Assembly (NCBI GenBank): GCA_016710465.1
Contig: JADJVS010000002.1
Location: forward strand, 1 to 64,000
Source of the DNA: Sulfuritalea sp.
Lineage (GTDB): Bacteria; Pseudomonadota; Gammaproteobacteria; Burkholderiales; Rhodocyclaceae
DNA length: 64,000 bases
Direction: 5' to 3'
In this document: positions 8,337 to 15,801 of the stretch, one piece after another
How the letters are laid out: each line of letters opens with the position of its first letter
Numbering within the stretch: the stretch's first letter is position 1
Notes under the pieces: model-generated
The model's database searches: none
Told to the model about the DNA's origin: nothing
What the model saw: only the letters and a program-made list of their open reading frames with translations
Position numbers and translations under genes: made by a program

Positions 8337-10280
8337 GTGCCCGTCCTCACCCTCGACAACGCCTGCCTTGCCTACGGCCACGTGGCCCTGCTCGACCACG
8401 CCGCGCTGCAGGTCGACGTCGGCGAGCGCGTCGGCCTGATCGGCCGCAACGGCAGCGGCAAGTCCAGCCTGCTCAAGGCGCTGGCTGCGCTCGGCAGCCT
8501 TGACGACGGTACGCTGTGGCGCCAGCCGGAACTGAGCATCGCCTATGTGGCGCAGGAGCCGGAATTCGCCGGCCACGAGACCGTGTATGAAGCCGTGGCT
8601 TCGGGTCTCGGTGGCATTGCCCGCCTGCTGGCGGATTACCACGAAGCGACCCTGAAAGTCGGCGCTGGCGACACGGCGGCCCTGGACCATTTGCACCACT
8701 TCCAGACGCAACTTGAGGCCCGCGATGGCTGGCGCCTCAACTCGCGGGTCGAGCAGGCGATTTCGCGCCTGGCACTGGATGGCGAGGCGCATGTCGATTC
8801 GCTTTCCGGCGGCGGACGCAAGCGCGTGGCGCTGGCGCAGGCCCTGGTCGGCGAGCCGCAACTGCTGTTGCTCGACGAGCCGACCAACCACCTCGACGTC
8901 GACGGCATCCTGTGGCTGGAGGACCTGCTTCGCGGCTATGCCGGTGCCATCATTGTGATCACCCATGACCGGGTCTTCCTCGACGGCGTGGCGACGCGCA
9001 TCGTCGAGCTCGATCGCGGCAAACTGGTCAGTTTTCCGGGGCGCTACACCGCCTACCAGGAGCGCAAGGAGTTCATGCTCAATGAAGAGGCGCTGGCCAA
9101 TGCCCGCGCCGACAAGCTGCTGGCGCAGGAGGAGGTCTGGATCCGCAAGGGCGTCGAGGCGCGGCGCACGCGCAGCGTCGGTCGCGTCGCGCGTCTGGAA
9201 CGCCTGCGCTCGGAACGCGCGGCGCGGCGCGAGCAGCAGGGCCAGGTCGATTTCCGCGTGGTGCGCGGCGAGGCCTCGGGCAAGCTGGTGGCCGAGCTGG
9301 AAAACGTCGCCAAGCGATTTGCCACGGCAGGTGGCGACAAACCCGTGGTGCGCGACTTCTCCTGCCGCATCCAGCGCGGCGACAAGATCGGCCTGATCGG
9401 TCCCAACGGCAGCGGCAAGACCACGCTGCTGCGCCTGATTCTCGGCGAGCTGGCGCCCGATGCGGGGCAGGTGCGGCTCGGCAGCCGCATCGAAGTTGCC
9501 TATTTCGACCAGTTCCGCACCCAGCTCGACCCGGAAGCGGCGCTTGCCGACGTGATCAGCCCGGGCTCGGATTACGTCGAGATCGGCGGCAGCAAAAAGC
9601 ATGTCATCGGCTATCTGGAGGATTTTCTTTTCGCCCCGCAGCGCGCGCGCTCGCCGGTCAAGTCGCTGTCCGGCGGCGAGCGCAACCGCCTGCTGCTGGC
9701 GCGCCTGTTCGCCCGCCCGGCCAACGTGCTGGTGCTCGACGAGCCGACCAACGACCTCGACATCGAAACCCTGGAGCTGCTGGAAGCCCTGCTGCAGGAC
9801 TACACGGGTACGGTCTTCCTCGTCAGCCACGACCGCTCCTTCCTTGACAATGTGGTGACGCAGACCATCGCCAGCGAAGGCGACGGCCACTGGAAGGAGT
9901 ATGTCGGCGGCTACAGCGACTGGCTGCGGCAACGTCCGTCGCCGACGACGAGGGACGGTGCGCCGGTGCCCCGGCCAAGAGTCGGCGCTGGCTCGCTTTG
10001 CGTACCTGGAACGCCGCTTCGCGGGCAGGTAACGGCGATCGCGCCGCCCCCGGAGCGTCGCAAGCTCGGCTTCAAGGAACAGCGCGAACTGGAGCAACTC
10101 CCCGAGCGCATCGCTACTTTGGAAACCGAGCAGGCGAGCTTGCAGGCAAGACTCTCCGATCCCGGCTTCTACCGCGAGCCGGCCGAAACCCATCGCCAGG
10201 TCCAGGCGCGGCTGGCGGCGGTGGATGCCGAGATCGATATCGCGCTGGAGCGCTGGGAAAGCCTCGAAAGCCGCGCCTGA
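8337..10280 (+). CDS. uup: ABC-F family ATPase (Uup-like)
   Basis: Soluble protein with two ABC ATPase domains and no membrane segment. ABC-F proteins act on ribosomes or, for Uup, in DNA and ribosome-related maintenance. Domain 1 has GRNGSGKSS (residue ~38), the signature LSGGGRKRVALA and LLLDEPTNHLD. Domain 2 has GPNGSGKTT (~358), LSGGERNRLLLARL and VLVLDEPTNDLD. The C-terminal segment (about 585-647) is a charged coiled coil as in Uup. The start is the GTG at 8337, giving MPVLTLDNACL. The linker between domain 2 and the coil (about 9950-10050) contains a partial copy of the interspersed repeat (9973-9990) and does not look like a normal linker. Confidence 0.88.
   Translation: MPVLTLDNACLAYGHVALLDHAALQVDVGERVGLIGRNGSGKSSLLKALAALGSLDDGTLWRQPELSIAYVAQEPEFAGHETVYEAVASGLGGIARLLADYHEATLKVGAGDTAALDHLHHFQTQLEARDGWRLNSRVEQAISRLALDGEAHVDSLSGGGRKRVALAQALVGEPQLLLLDEPTNHLDVDGILWLEDLLRGYAGAIIVITHDRVFLDGVATRIVELDRGKLVSFPGRYTAYQERKEFMLNEEALANARADKLLAQEEVWIRKGVEARRTRSVGRVARLERLRSERAARREQQGQVDFRVVRGEASGKLVAELENVAKRFATAGGDKPVVRDFSCRIQRGDKIGLIGPNGSGKTTLLRLILGELAPDAGQVRLGSRIEVAYFDQFRTQLDPEAALADVISPGSDYVEIGGSKKHVIGYLEDFLFAPQRARSPVKSLSGGERNRLLLARLFARPANVLVLDEPTNDLDIETLELLEALLQDYTGTVFLVSHDRSFLDNVVTQTIASEGDGHWKEYVGGYSDWLRQRPSPTTRDGAPVPRPRVGAGSLCVPGTPLRGQVTAIAPPPERRKLGFKEQRELEQLPERIATLETEQASLQARLSDPGFYREPAETHRQVQARLAAVDAEIDIALERWESLESRA
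8657..8678 (+). repeat. interspersed 22-bp repeat, copy 1
   Basis: AGTCGGCGCT-GGCG-AC-ACGGCG, inside the ABC-F gene, where it encodes VGAGDTA in frame. It is a full match to the consensus AGTCGGCGCT-GRCG-NN-ACGGCG. Confidence 0.55.
9973..9990 (+). repeat. interspersed repeat, partial copy
   Basis: GGCCAAGAGTCGGCGCTG is identical over 18 bases to 34588-34605. The second half of the repeat is missing. It lies in the atypical linker of the ABC-F protein. Confidence 0.5.
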
Positions 10281-10379
10281 AAGCCGCGCATGGCGGCCAA
10301 AATCCCGCTTTTTCCGCCGCTCCGGGGTTTCGCCGCGCGGCTATAGTTCGCGCCAGCCGCGGTCAAACGGGAGAACAAT

Positions 10380-10655
10380 GTGGTTGTCATCAACGGCAAG
10401 CGCACCACCGCCATCGTCATTCGCCACAAGGGCGACAGCGTCACCCTGGTGCCAATGAAAAGCGGCCGCCTCTCGGCCAAGACCGTCGCCTTCGAGGAAT
10501 TCCGCCGCGAATGGACGGAAACCGGCTACGCCCTGTCGCAGGCGCTGACTACCTTCCTTACCCACTGCATGAAGTGGGGCGCCTCGCTCGAAGTCACCAA
10601 GGGCCTGGAGCGGCTCGCCGCGCGTGACCGCTTCGTGGTCGGCAGCCTGTTCTGA
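10380..10655 (+). CDS. small conserved-looking hypothetical protein
   Basis: A 91-residue soluble protein that I do not recognise. It begins MVVINGKRTTAIVIRHKGDSV, a beta-rich start, and ends with an amphipathic helix. GTG start at 10380, with GGGAGA a few bases upstream; a TATAGT -10-like element lies at 10342-10347. The stop codon overlaps the proposed start of the RNase HI-like gene, so the two are probably one transcript. Confidence 0.6.
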   Translation: MVVINGKRTTAIVIRHKGDSVTLVPMKSGRLSAKTVAFEEFRREWTETGYALSQALTTFLTHCMKWGASLEVTKGLERLAARDRFVVGSLF

Positions 10656-11098
10656 GCGAATCCCACTGGCAGGCCTGGTTCGACGGCGCGGCGCTGCCCA
10701 ATCCCGGGCGCATGGGCCTCGGCGTGGTGCTGTTGGCGCCCGACGGCGAGCGCCGCGAACACTCCGCCCTGGCGCCGGGCCACGGTTGCAACAACGAAAG
10801 CGAACTCCATGCCCTGTGCCTTGCCATCGAGCTTGCCGTGGCGGCGGGCGCGCGCCGACTCATTCTGCGCGGCGACAGCGATCTTGCCGTCCGCTACGTG
10901 ACAGGCGTCGACAGCACGGCCGTGGCGCGCCTGCTGCCGCTGATTGCCCGGGCCCGTGTGGGGCTGGCGCGCTTCGACGACGCGCGCCTGCTGTGGCTGC
11001 CGCGCCATCGCAATGCCGATGCCGACCGCCTTTCGCGTCAGGCGCTGGGGCTAGCTGCCGGCGTCACGCCCAAGCCTGCCCGGCGGCGTCGCCGGTGA
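10652..11098 (+). CDS. RNase HI-family protein
   Basis: RNase H-fold nuclease acting on RNA in RNA:DNA hybrids. The four acidic positions are visible: Asp in AWFDGAALPNPG, Glu in NNESELHAL, Asp in LRGDSDLAV and Asp in RNADADRLSRQA. The first ATG (10712) lies after the catalytic Asp, so translation must begin earlier. The only fitting codon in frame is CTG at 10652, overlapping the previous stop (CTGA). A rare CTG start, a sequence error or translational coupling could explain this. The tail (KPARRRRR) is basic. It resembles the short reverse-transcriptase-like RNase H group rather than standard RnhA. Confidence 0.72.
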   Translation: MSESHWQAWFDGAALPNPGRMGLGVVLLAPDGERREHSALAPGHGCNNESELHALCLAIELAVAAGARRLILRGDSDLAVRYVTGVDSTAVARLLPLIARARVGLARFDDARLLWLPRHRNADADRLSRQALGLAAGVTPKPARRRRR

Positions 11099-11099
11099 G

Positions 11100-11126
11100 C
11101 CGCCGTTGCGGGAAAGCGGCGGTCTT
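11100..11126 (+). terminator. hairpin after the RNase HI-like gene
   Basis: CCGCCG...CGGCGG stem with a short loop, followed by TCTTTC. It begins two bases after the stop at 11098. The T-run is weak, so termination would be partial. Confidence 0.45.
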
Positions 11127-11151
11127 TCGGCTATGATCCGCACGCACTGAA

Positions 11152-11586
11152 ATGGACATCCTGACCAACATCATCGCCGCCGAAGAAGACGAACTCGACG
11201 CCGTCGCCGCCTCGTCGCGACCGCTGGCCGAGTGGAGCGGCGTCGAGCGCCCGGGCATCGATACGCGCATGATCGCCGAGCTGCACTGCCTGCTTACCGG
11301 CGATGAGCTCGACCTGGCGCTGGACCGCTACGAGCCGGTGTGCGTGGCCGAGGAGGGCGCCATCGTGCTGCGCCTGGCCGAAGAAGCGCGGGAGAAGCTG
11401 GCGGCGCTCGATGACGAAGACATCGAACCGATCGCCGAAGAGCTTGCCGCCATCGAAGAGTTCGAGCTGGAAGGCTGGGATGCCGGCGCCGCCTACGACT
11501 GGCTGGTCGAACTGGCCGACCTGGCGCGGCTGGCGGAGGCGCAGGAGCAGGCGATCTTCATCTGGATGCAGCGGAGCATGGGTTAA
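11152..11586 (+). CDS. acidic hypothetical protein
   Basis: A 144-residue, very acidic, helix-rich soluble protein with no motif I recognise. It contains repeated ALDDEDIEPIAEEL-type stretches. The short leader carries a TATGAT -10 element at 11132-11137, about 15 bp before the ATG. It precedes the GIY-YIG gene by 8 bp and is probably cotranscribed with it. Confidence 0.6.
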   Translation: MDILTNIIAAEEDELDAVAASSRPLAEWSGVERPGIDTRMIAELHCLLTGDELDLALDRYEPVCVAEEGAIVLRLAEEAREKLAALDDEDIEPIAEELAAIEEFELEGWDAGAAYDWLVELADLARLAEAQEQAIFIWMQRSMG

Positions 11587-11594
11587 GGCGGCGC

Positions 11595-11864
11595 ATGGCC
11601 AGGACTTGGTTCGTGTACATCATCGAATGCCGCGACGGCAGCCTTTACACCGGCATCACCGTCGACCTGGTCGCGCGCTTCGAGGCGCATCGCGCCGGGC
11701 GCGGCGCGCGCTACCTGCGTGCCCATCCGCCGCGGCGGATGCTGGCGGCGGAAGCCTGCGCCGATCGCTCCGCCGCCTCGCGGGCCGAGCACCGCATAAA
11801 GCAACTGACGCCGACCCGGAAACGCGATTGGGCGCTGGCGCATCCGCTAATGGCATCGGCATGA
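11595..11864 (+). CDS. GIY-YIG nuclease-domain protein
   Basis: An 89-residue single-domain protein of the YhbQ/UPF0213 type. The GIY-YIG core reads VYIIECRDGSLYTGIT near the N-terminus, with the conserved Arg in VARFEAH and a Glu late in ASRAEHRIKQL. Members are assumed to act on DNA, but their cellular role is poorly defined. Its stop overlaps the start of the following hydrolase (ATGA). Confidence 0.85.
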   Translation: MARTWFVYIIECRDGSLYTGITVDLVARFEAHRAGRGARYLRAHPPRRMLAAEACADRSAASRAEHRIKQLTPTRKRDWALAHPLMASA

Positions 11865-12676
11865 TCGTCTTCTCGCACGCCAACAGCTTTGGCGCCGCGA
11901 CCTACGGCCGCCTGTTCGACGGCTGGCGCGCCGCCGGCCATGAAGTTGCGGCGGTCGAGCACTTCGGTCATGACGCGCAATTCCCCGTCGACCGTCGCTG
12001 GCAGGGCATGACACGGCAACTGACGACGCTGATCGACGGCCTCGCCGAACCGAAGCTCTGGCTGGTCGGGCACTCGATGGGCGGCTACCTCAGCCTGCTG
12101 GCGGCCGGGCAGCGGCCGCGCCGGGTGCGCGGCATCATCCTGCTCGATGCACCCATCATCCATGGCTGGAAGTCGGGCCTGATCGGCGTGGTCAAGGCCA
12201 CCGGCCAGATGCCGCGCGTGTCACCTGCCGCCGGCGCGCTCCGGCGCCGCGATCGCTGGCCCGACCTGGCCGAAGTCCATGGTCATTTTTCCGCCAAAGC
12301 GATGTTTGCGCGCTGGCATCCGGACGTGCTCGACGACTACGTGCGCCATGGCACCGAGCCCGATCCGCGTGATGCCGCCGGCGCCGCGCGCCGTCTGCGG
12401 TTTCGTCCGGACATCGAGGCGGAGATCTATTCCACCGTGCCGCATCGGCTTGAAGCCTACCTGCGCACCCATCCGCCGGGTGGCCCGGTCGCCTTCATCG
12501 CCGGCACGCAGTCACGCGAGGTCGGTCAGGTCGGACTCGCCGCCACCCGCAAGCTGGCCGGCGGTCGCCTCAGCTACATCGAAGGCACGCATCTGTTCCC
12601 CTTCGAGAAGCCGGCGGAAACCACGGCGGCCGTGCTCGAGTGGATGACCCGGCTGGACCAGGCCGCGGCGGCCTGA
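11861..12676 (+). CDS. alpha/beta hydrolase
   Basis: A 271-residue cytoplasmic alpha/beta-fold hydrolase. The oxyanion region is FSHANSFG near the N-terminus, the nucleophile elbow is GHSMGG (residue ~70), a candidate acid lies in the EVHGHF region or later, and the catalytic His is in EGTHLFPFE near the C-terminus. The ATG at 11861 overlaps the GIY-YIG stop, supporting translational coupling. The substrate cannot be read from the sequence; short-chain esters or acyl compounds are typical of the family. Confidence 0.82.
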   Translation: MIVFSHANSFGAATYGRLFDGWRAAGHEVAAVEHFGHDAQFPVDRRWQGMTRQLTTLIDGLAEPKLWLVGHSMGGYLSLLAAGQRPRRVRGIILLDAPIIHGWKSGLIGVVKATGQMPRVSPAAGALRRRDRWPDLAEVHGHFSAKAMFARWHPDVLDDYVRHGTEPDPRDAAGAARRLRFRPDIEAEIYSTVPHRLEAYLRTHPPGGPVAFIAGTQSREVGQVGLAATRKLAGGRLSYIEGTHLFPFEKPAETTAAVLEWMTRLDQAAAA

Positions 12677-12701
12677 GTCCGTCGCAACCGATTTCATCGG
12701 C

Positions 12702-13622
12702 ATGCACCTCTCGCCGCGCCTGGTCCTGCTGCTGATCCTGCCGCCGCTGCTGTGGGCCGCCAATGCCGTGTTCGCCCGGATCGCGATCAACAGCATCGGC
12801 CCGCTGTGGCTGAATGCCCTGCGCTGGGGGCTGGCGCTGCTGATCCTGCTGCCGCTGGGCTGGAAGCTGCTCGCTACCGGCGAGGCGCGTGCGCGGGTCG
12901 GCGAGCGCTGGGTGTATCTCGGCATTCTCGGCCTGATCGGCGTCGGCGCCTACAACGGGCTGCAGTACGTCGCCCTGCGCACCAGTACGCCGGTCAACGT
13001 CACCCTGATCGCATCGAGCCTGCCGCTGTGGTCGATGATCGTCGGCGTGCTGTTCTACCGCGTGCATCCGACACGGCCGCAACTGATCGGGGCCGCACTT
13101 TCGCTGGCCGGCGTGCTCACCGTGCTGTCGCGCGGCGAGCTTCAGGTCCTGCTGCGCATCCAGTTGGTCGAAGGCGACCTGCTGATGGTGCTGGCCATCA
13201 TGGGCTGGGCGATCTACAGTTGGATGCTGGCGCGGCCGCCCGCGAACATGAGCGGGTCGGCACGCCCGGACTGGAGTTGGGCGGAGTTCCTCCTCGGGCA
13301 ATGCCTGTTCGGCGTGCTCATCGGTTTCGCCGCCGCCGGGGTGGGCGAAGTCGTGGCGCCGTCGATGACGCCGGACTGGAACGGGACGCTGATCGCCACC
13401 ATCATCTTCGTCGCCGTCGGCCCATCCGTCATTGCCTACCGCTCCTGGGGCCTCGCCGTGGCCGAGGCCGGGCCGGCCATCGCCGCCATCTTCTACAACC
13501 TGACACCGCTGATCGCCGCCGTGCTCTCGGTGCTGGTGATCGGCGAGTGGCCGCAGCCCTACCACGGCGTGGCCTTCCTGCTGATCGTCGGGGGCATCGC
13601 CGTCGCCTCGCGCCGGGGCTGA
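12702..13622 (+). CDS. EamA/DMT-family transporter
   Basis: A 306-residue inner-membrane protein with ten predicted hydrophobic helices arranged as two EamA halves, typical of drug/metabolite exporters. It starts MHLSPRLVLLLILPPLLWAANAVF, a helix with the usual W-x-x-N motif; the second half begins around GDLLMVLAIMGWAIYSW. It follows the hydrolase by 25 bp, so it may belong to the same transcript. The substrate is unknown. A copy of the interspersed repeat starts 14 bp after the stop. Confidence 0.85.
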   Translation: MHLSPRLVLLLILPPLLWAANAVFARIAINSIGPLWLNALRWGLALLILLPLGWKLLATGEARARVGERWVYLGILGLIGVGAYNGLQYVALRTSTPVNVTLIASSLPLWSMIVGVLFYRVHPTRPQLIGAALSLAGVLTVLSRGELQVLLRIQLVEGDLLMVLAIMGWAIYSWMLARPPANMSGSARPDWSWAEFLLGQCLFGVLIGFAAAGVGEVVAPSMTPDWNGTLIATIIFVAVGPSVIAYRSWGLAVAEAGPAIAAIFYNLTPLIAAVLSVLVIGEWPQPYHGVAFLLIVGGIAVASRRG

Positions 13623-13635
13623 GCATTGCTTCGGG

Positions 13636-13657
13636 AGTCGGCGCTAGCGGTACGGCG
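13636..13657 (+). repeat. interspersed 22-bp repeat, copy 2
   Basis: AGTCGGCGCT-AGCG-GT-ACGGCG, two mismatches (AG for GR) against the window consensus. It lies in the 162-bp gap between the converging EamA and hipA genes, 14 bp after a stop codon. The rest of that gap shows nothing else. Confidence 0.6.
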
Positions 13658-13784
13658 AGGATCTCGATAGGGGCATGCGGGAACTATTTCTCCGGGAACT
13701 TCAGCTCAAACCACGCGAAGCTGATTGCGATCATCGTAATTCGGAAACAGGCACGGCGCCGCAATATGAAGAAGCCTCCCCCGT

Positions 13785-15077
13785 TCACGCAGCGACCAAC
13801 TTCGCCTGCGTCTTGAAGCAATGCTCGACGCGCCGCAGCAGAAGTTCATCCGCGCCGCCGGCGACGAATACAGCCTTCCATCCCGCCACGACCTTGCGTA
13901 TTCGCTGGATCGTCGCGCTGGCGGCCATCCTGGACAAGCCGAAGTGGCCTGCGGCGGCCAGTACCGCGTCGAGATGCGGTATTTCGCTGCCTTCATTGAT
14001 GGCCATGCCCATGTAGCCCCGGTTGCTCAGTTGCGGCACCATGTCGAAGGCGGGAGAAAGCTCGTAAAGATTGCCGCCGGCATGCAGCACGCCGTGGTTC
14101 TTGACGTGGTCGTCGGTGTTGTCGATCAGCACATTGAACACCAGTCGGCGGAACAGTTCCGGCAGGTCGCGCGCCACCATCGCCCCATGCAGGCGCAATT
14201 GGTTCGCCAGGCCGACGTAGCTGCCCGCGTTCGAGTCGTAGGGGCTGTCGGTGAAGGCGGCGGCGGAAAGGTAATGGATCCGCGGGCAGGCCGGGTCCGG
14301 GCCCGGCCGATCGAAGCGCCGCAGCAGCAGGGCGTTGTGCCTGCCCAGAGGCGCCAGTTCGAAGGCCGGTACGCGGATATCGCACAGCGCGGCCAGGCGC
14401 AGGGTGCAGGCCTCCAGGATCTCTACGTCCACCTCGTCACCCTTGGCCGGGAATTTGGCCATCCACAGCGCCGCGTCGCGCAGCAGCGAGGCCTTGGGCC
14501 GCGCCCCGCCGAGGGTGCCGCCCCGGGTCAGCAGGCGGCGCAGCGGCTTGGGCACATCCATGTCGAAGGCGAGGCAGCGGGCCGCCTCGGCCAGGTCTTC
14601 GAGGCGCACCCCGGCGGTGCTTGGCGCGGGCGGTGGCATCTCGATGGCGGGCGAGAACACCAGGGCGCCGACCCGGTAGTCGTTGGTCTTCAGCAGCATC
14701 TCGGCTGCCGACAACGGCTGCCAGTTGTTTTCGTAGCGCAACACGAGTTCGCCCCAGGCGTCGGGCAAACAGTCGCGAAGGGTGAGGTTCAGCGCGCCAC
14801 CGTCGCGCAGCCGGCGCGGCGGGAAATCGAAGGATGCGGTAGCGGTGGGCATGAAGCCCGGGTTCAGCGCGATCGCGTCGTCCCGCGTACGGTACAGCCG
14901 CCCGTAGGCGAAGCCGCCGTATTCGGTGACGCCGCGACGCCCGAGGGTGAGCAGGCCGACCGGAACGGGAGCCTTCGCGGCGGGCAGGTACATCCCCACA
15001 TACAGAGCACGCTCATCCGCGGCAAGGCCTGGCCGGCCGCCGGGCGACGCAGAGCGCTGGTTAGAAGTCGAGCTCAT
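13785..15077 (-). CDS. hipA: HipA-family Ser/Thr kinase toxin
   Basis: A HipA-like toxin kinase; known members phosphorylate tRNA synthetases such as GltX and trigger growth arrest. The N-terminal HipA subdomain-1 region (LYVGMYL...GRLYRTRDDAIALN) is followed by the kinase core: P-loop region GGARPKASLL, catalytic NTDDHVKNHGVL and metal-binding LSPAFDMVPQL. I chose the ATG at 15077, which overlaps the end of hipB by 17 bp as in other hipBA operons; a longer frame upstream only mirrors hipB. Length (430 residues) is normal, and no key residue is missing. Confidence 0.87.
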   Translation of the reverse strand: MSSTSNQRSASPGGRPGLAADERALYVGMYLPAAKAPVPVGLLTLGRRGVTEYGGFAYGRLYRTRDDAIALNPGFMPTATASFDFPPRRLRDGGALNLTLRDCLPDAWGELVLRYENNWQPLSAAEMLLKTNDYRVGALVFSPAIEMPPPAPSTAGVRLEDLAEAARCLAFDMDVPKPLRRLLTRGGTLGGARPKASLLRDAALWMAKFPAKGDEVDVEILEACTLRLAALCDIRVPAFELAPLGRHNALLLRRFDRPGPDPACPRIHYLSAAAFTDSPYDSNAGSYVGLANQLRLHGAMVARDLPELFRRLVFNVLIDNTDDHVKNHGVLHAGGNLYELSPAFDMVPQLSNRGYMGMAINEGSEIPHLDAVLAAAGHFGLSRMAASATIQRIRKVVAGWKAVFVAGGADELLLRRVEHCFKTQAKLVAA

Positions 15078-15393
15078 GCCCCGCCCTGGTGCGGCCTGAC
15101 TTGCGCCGACCACTGCGCGCCCCGGCCAGGGCGGCGGGAACGGCAGCCAGGCGGTCGATGCCGTCGAGCTGGCCGAGCAGCCACAGCGCGTTGCACAGAT
15201 TCCCCACGCTGCCGGTCGGCTTTCCCGCCTCCAGCGCGCGATAGGTGTTGATCGAACAGAACATCCGGCCCGCCATGTCACGCAGCGAAAATCCCCGCTC
15301 GATGCGGCAGGCGCGCAGCCGGGTACCCAGCCTGGCTAGGGTCTCGACGACCTCCAGTGGAATCGCGCTCAAACCTGTCGAGGACTTTGACAT
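15061..15393 (-). CDS. hipB: HipB-like XRE-family antitoxin
   Basis: A 110-residue DNA-binding antitoxin with a helix-turn-helix at about residues 20-75 (LGTRLRACRIERGFSLRDMA, then the recognition helix SINTYRALEAG). The C-terminal tail is basic and disordered. The ATG giving MSKSSTGLSAIP is preferred over a longer frame that would begin in the intergenic region. It normally represses its own operon by binding near the promoter at 15428-15455. Confidence 0.82.
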   Translation of the reverse strand: MSKSSTGLSAIPLEVVETLARLGTRLRACRIERGFSLRDMAGRMFCSINTYRALEAGKPTGSVGNLCNALWLLGQLDGIDRLAAVPAALAGARSGRRKSGRTRAGHELDF

Positions 15394-15801
15394 ATCAATA
15401 AAATGAACAATAAAGCCAATAACGATCATCATATAGACTGCAACAATCAGTGCAAGCAATCTGGCGGCGATTTCACACCATCCCGCGGCCGATGTTGGAC
15501 AAAAGCCGCAGGGAAGAGCCGGCCGCACACGGATGTCGATCGCCCGGTGCACGCCGGAAATGGGCGTCGCCACGCGCTGTCTCGGGCGCCAGCGGCGCGC
15601 CGATCACACTGTCCCGGCTGCCGGTTCCGGAAAACTTCCGTCATTTTTCGGCGAAAACCTGTCGTTTCTGGCAGGTGCATTACGCAGCCAAAACGAATAT
15701 TCCGGGGCAATCTTCCGTATGCGCCGCGGGCGGAAAGGAAATCGCAGCTATTCGCTGGCGCCGTGTATATTTTCGCCATGGCCCTCTGATCGGGAAGACC
15801 C
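15394..15801. other. divergent intergenic region between hipB and the kinase gene
   Basis: A 408-bp gap. The left part (15394-15460) is AT-rich and carries the hipBA promoter. The rest (15461-15801) is of ordinary composition, and no open frame in it looks real. It must include the promoter of the kinase gene, but I cannot point to a convincing -35/-10 pair. Confidence 0.5.
15428..15455 (-). promoter_or_regulatory. candidate hipBA promoter
   Basis: On the minus strand TTGCAC (15455-15450) and TATGAT (15433-15428) are 16 bp apart, 35 bp upstream of the hipB start in an AT-rich patch. The HipB operator should lie here, but I see no clear palindrome. Confidence 0.5.
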
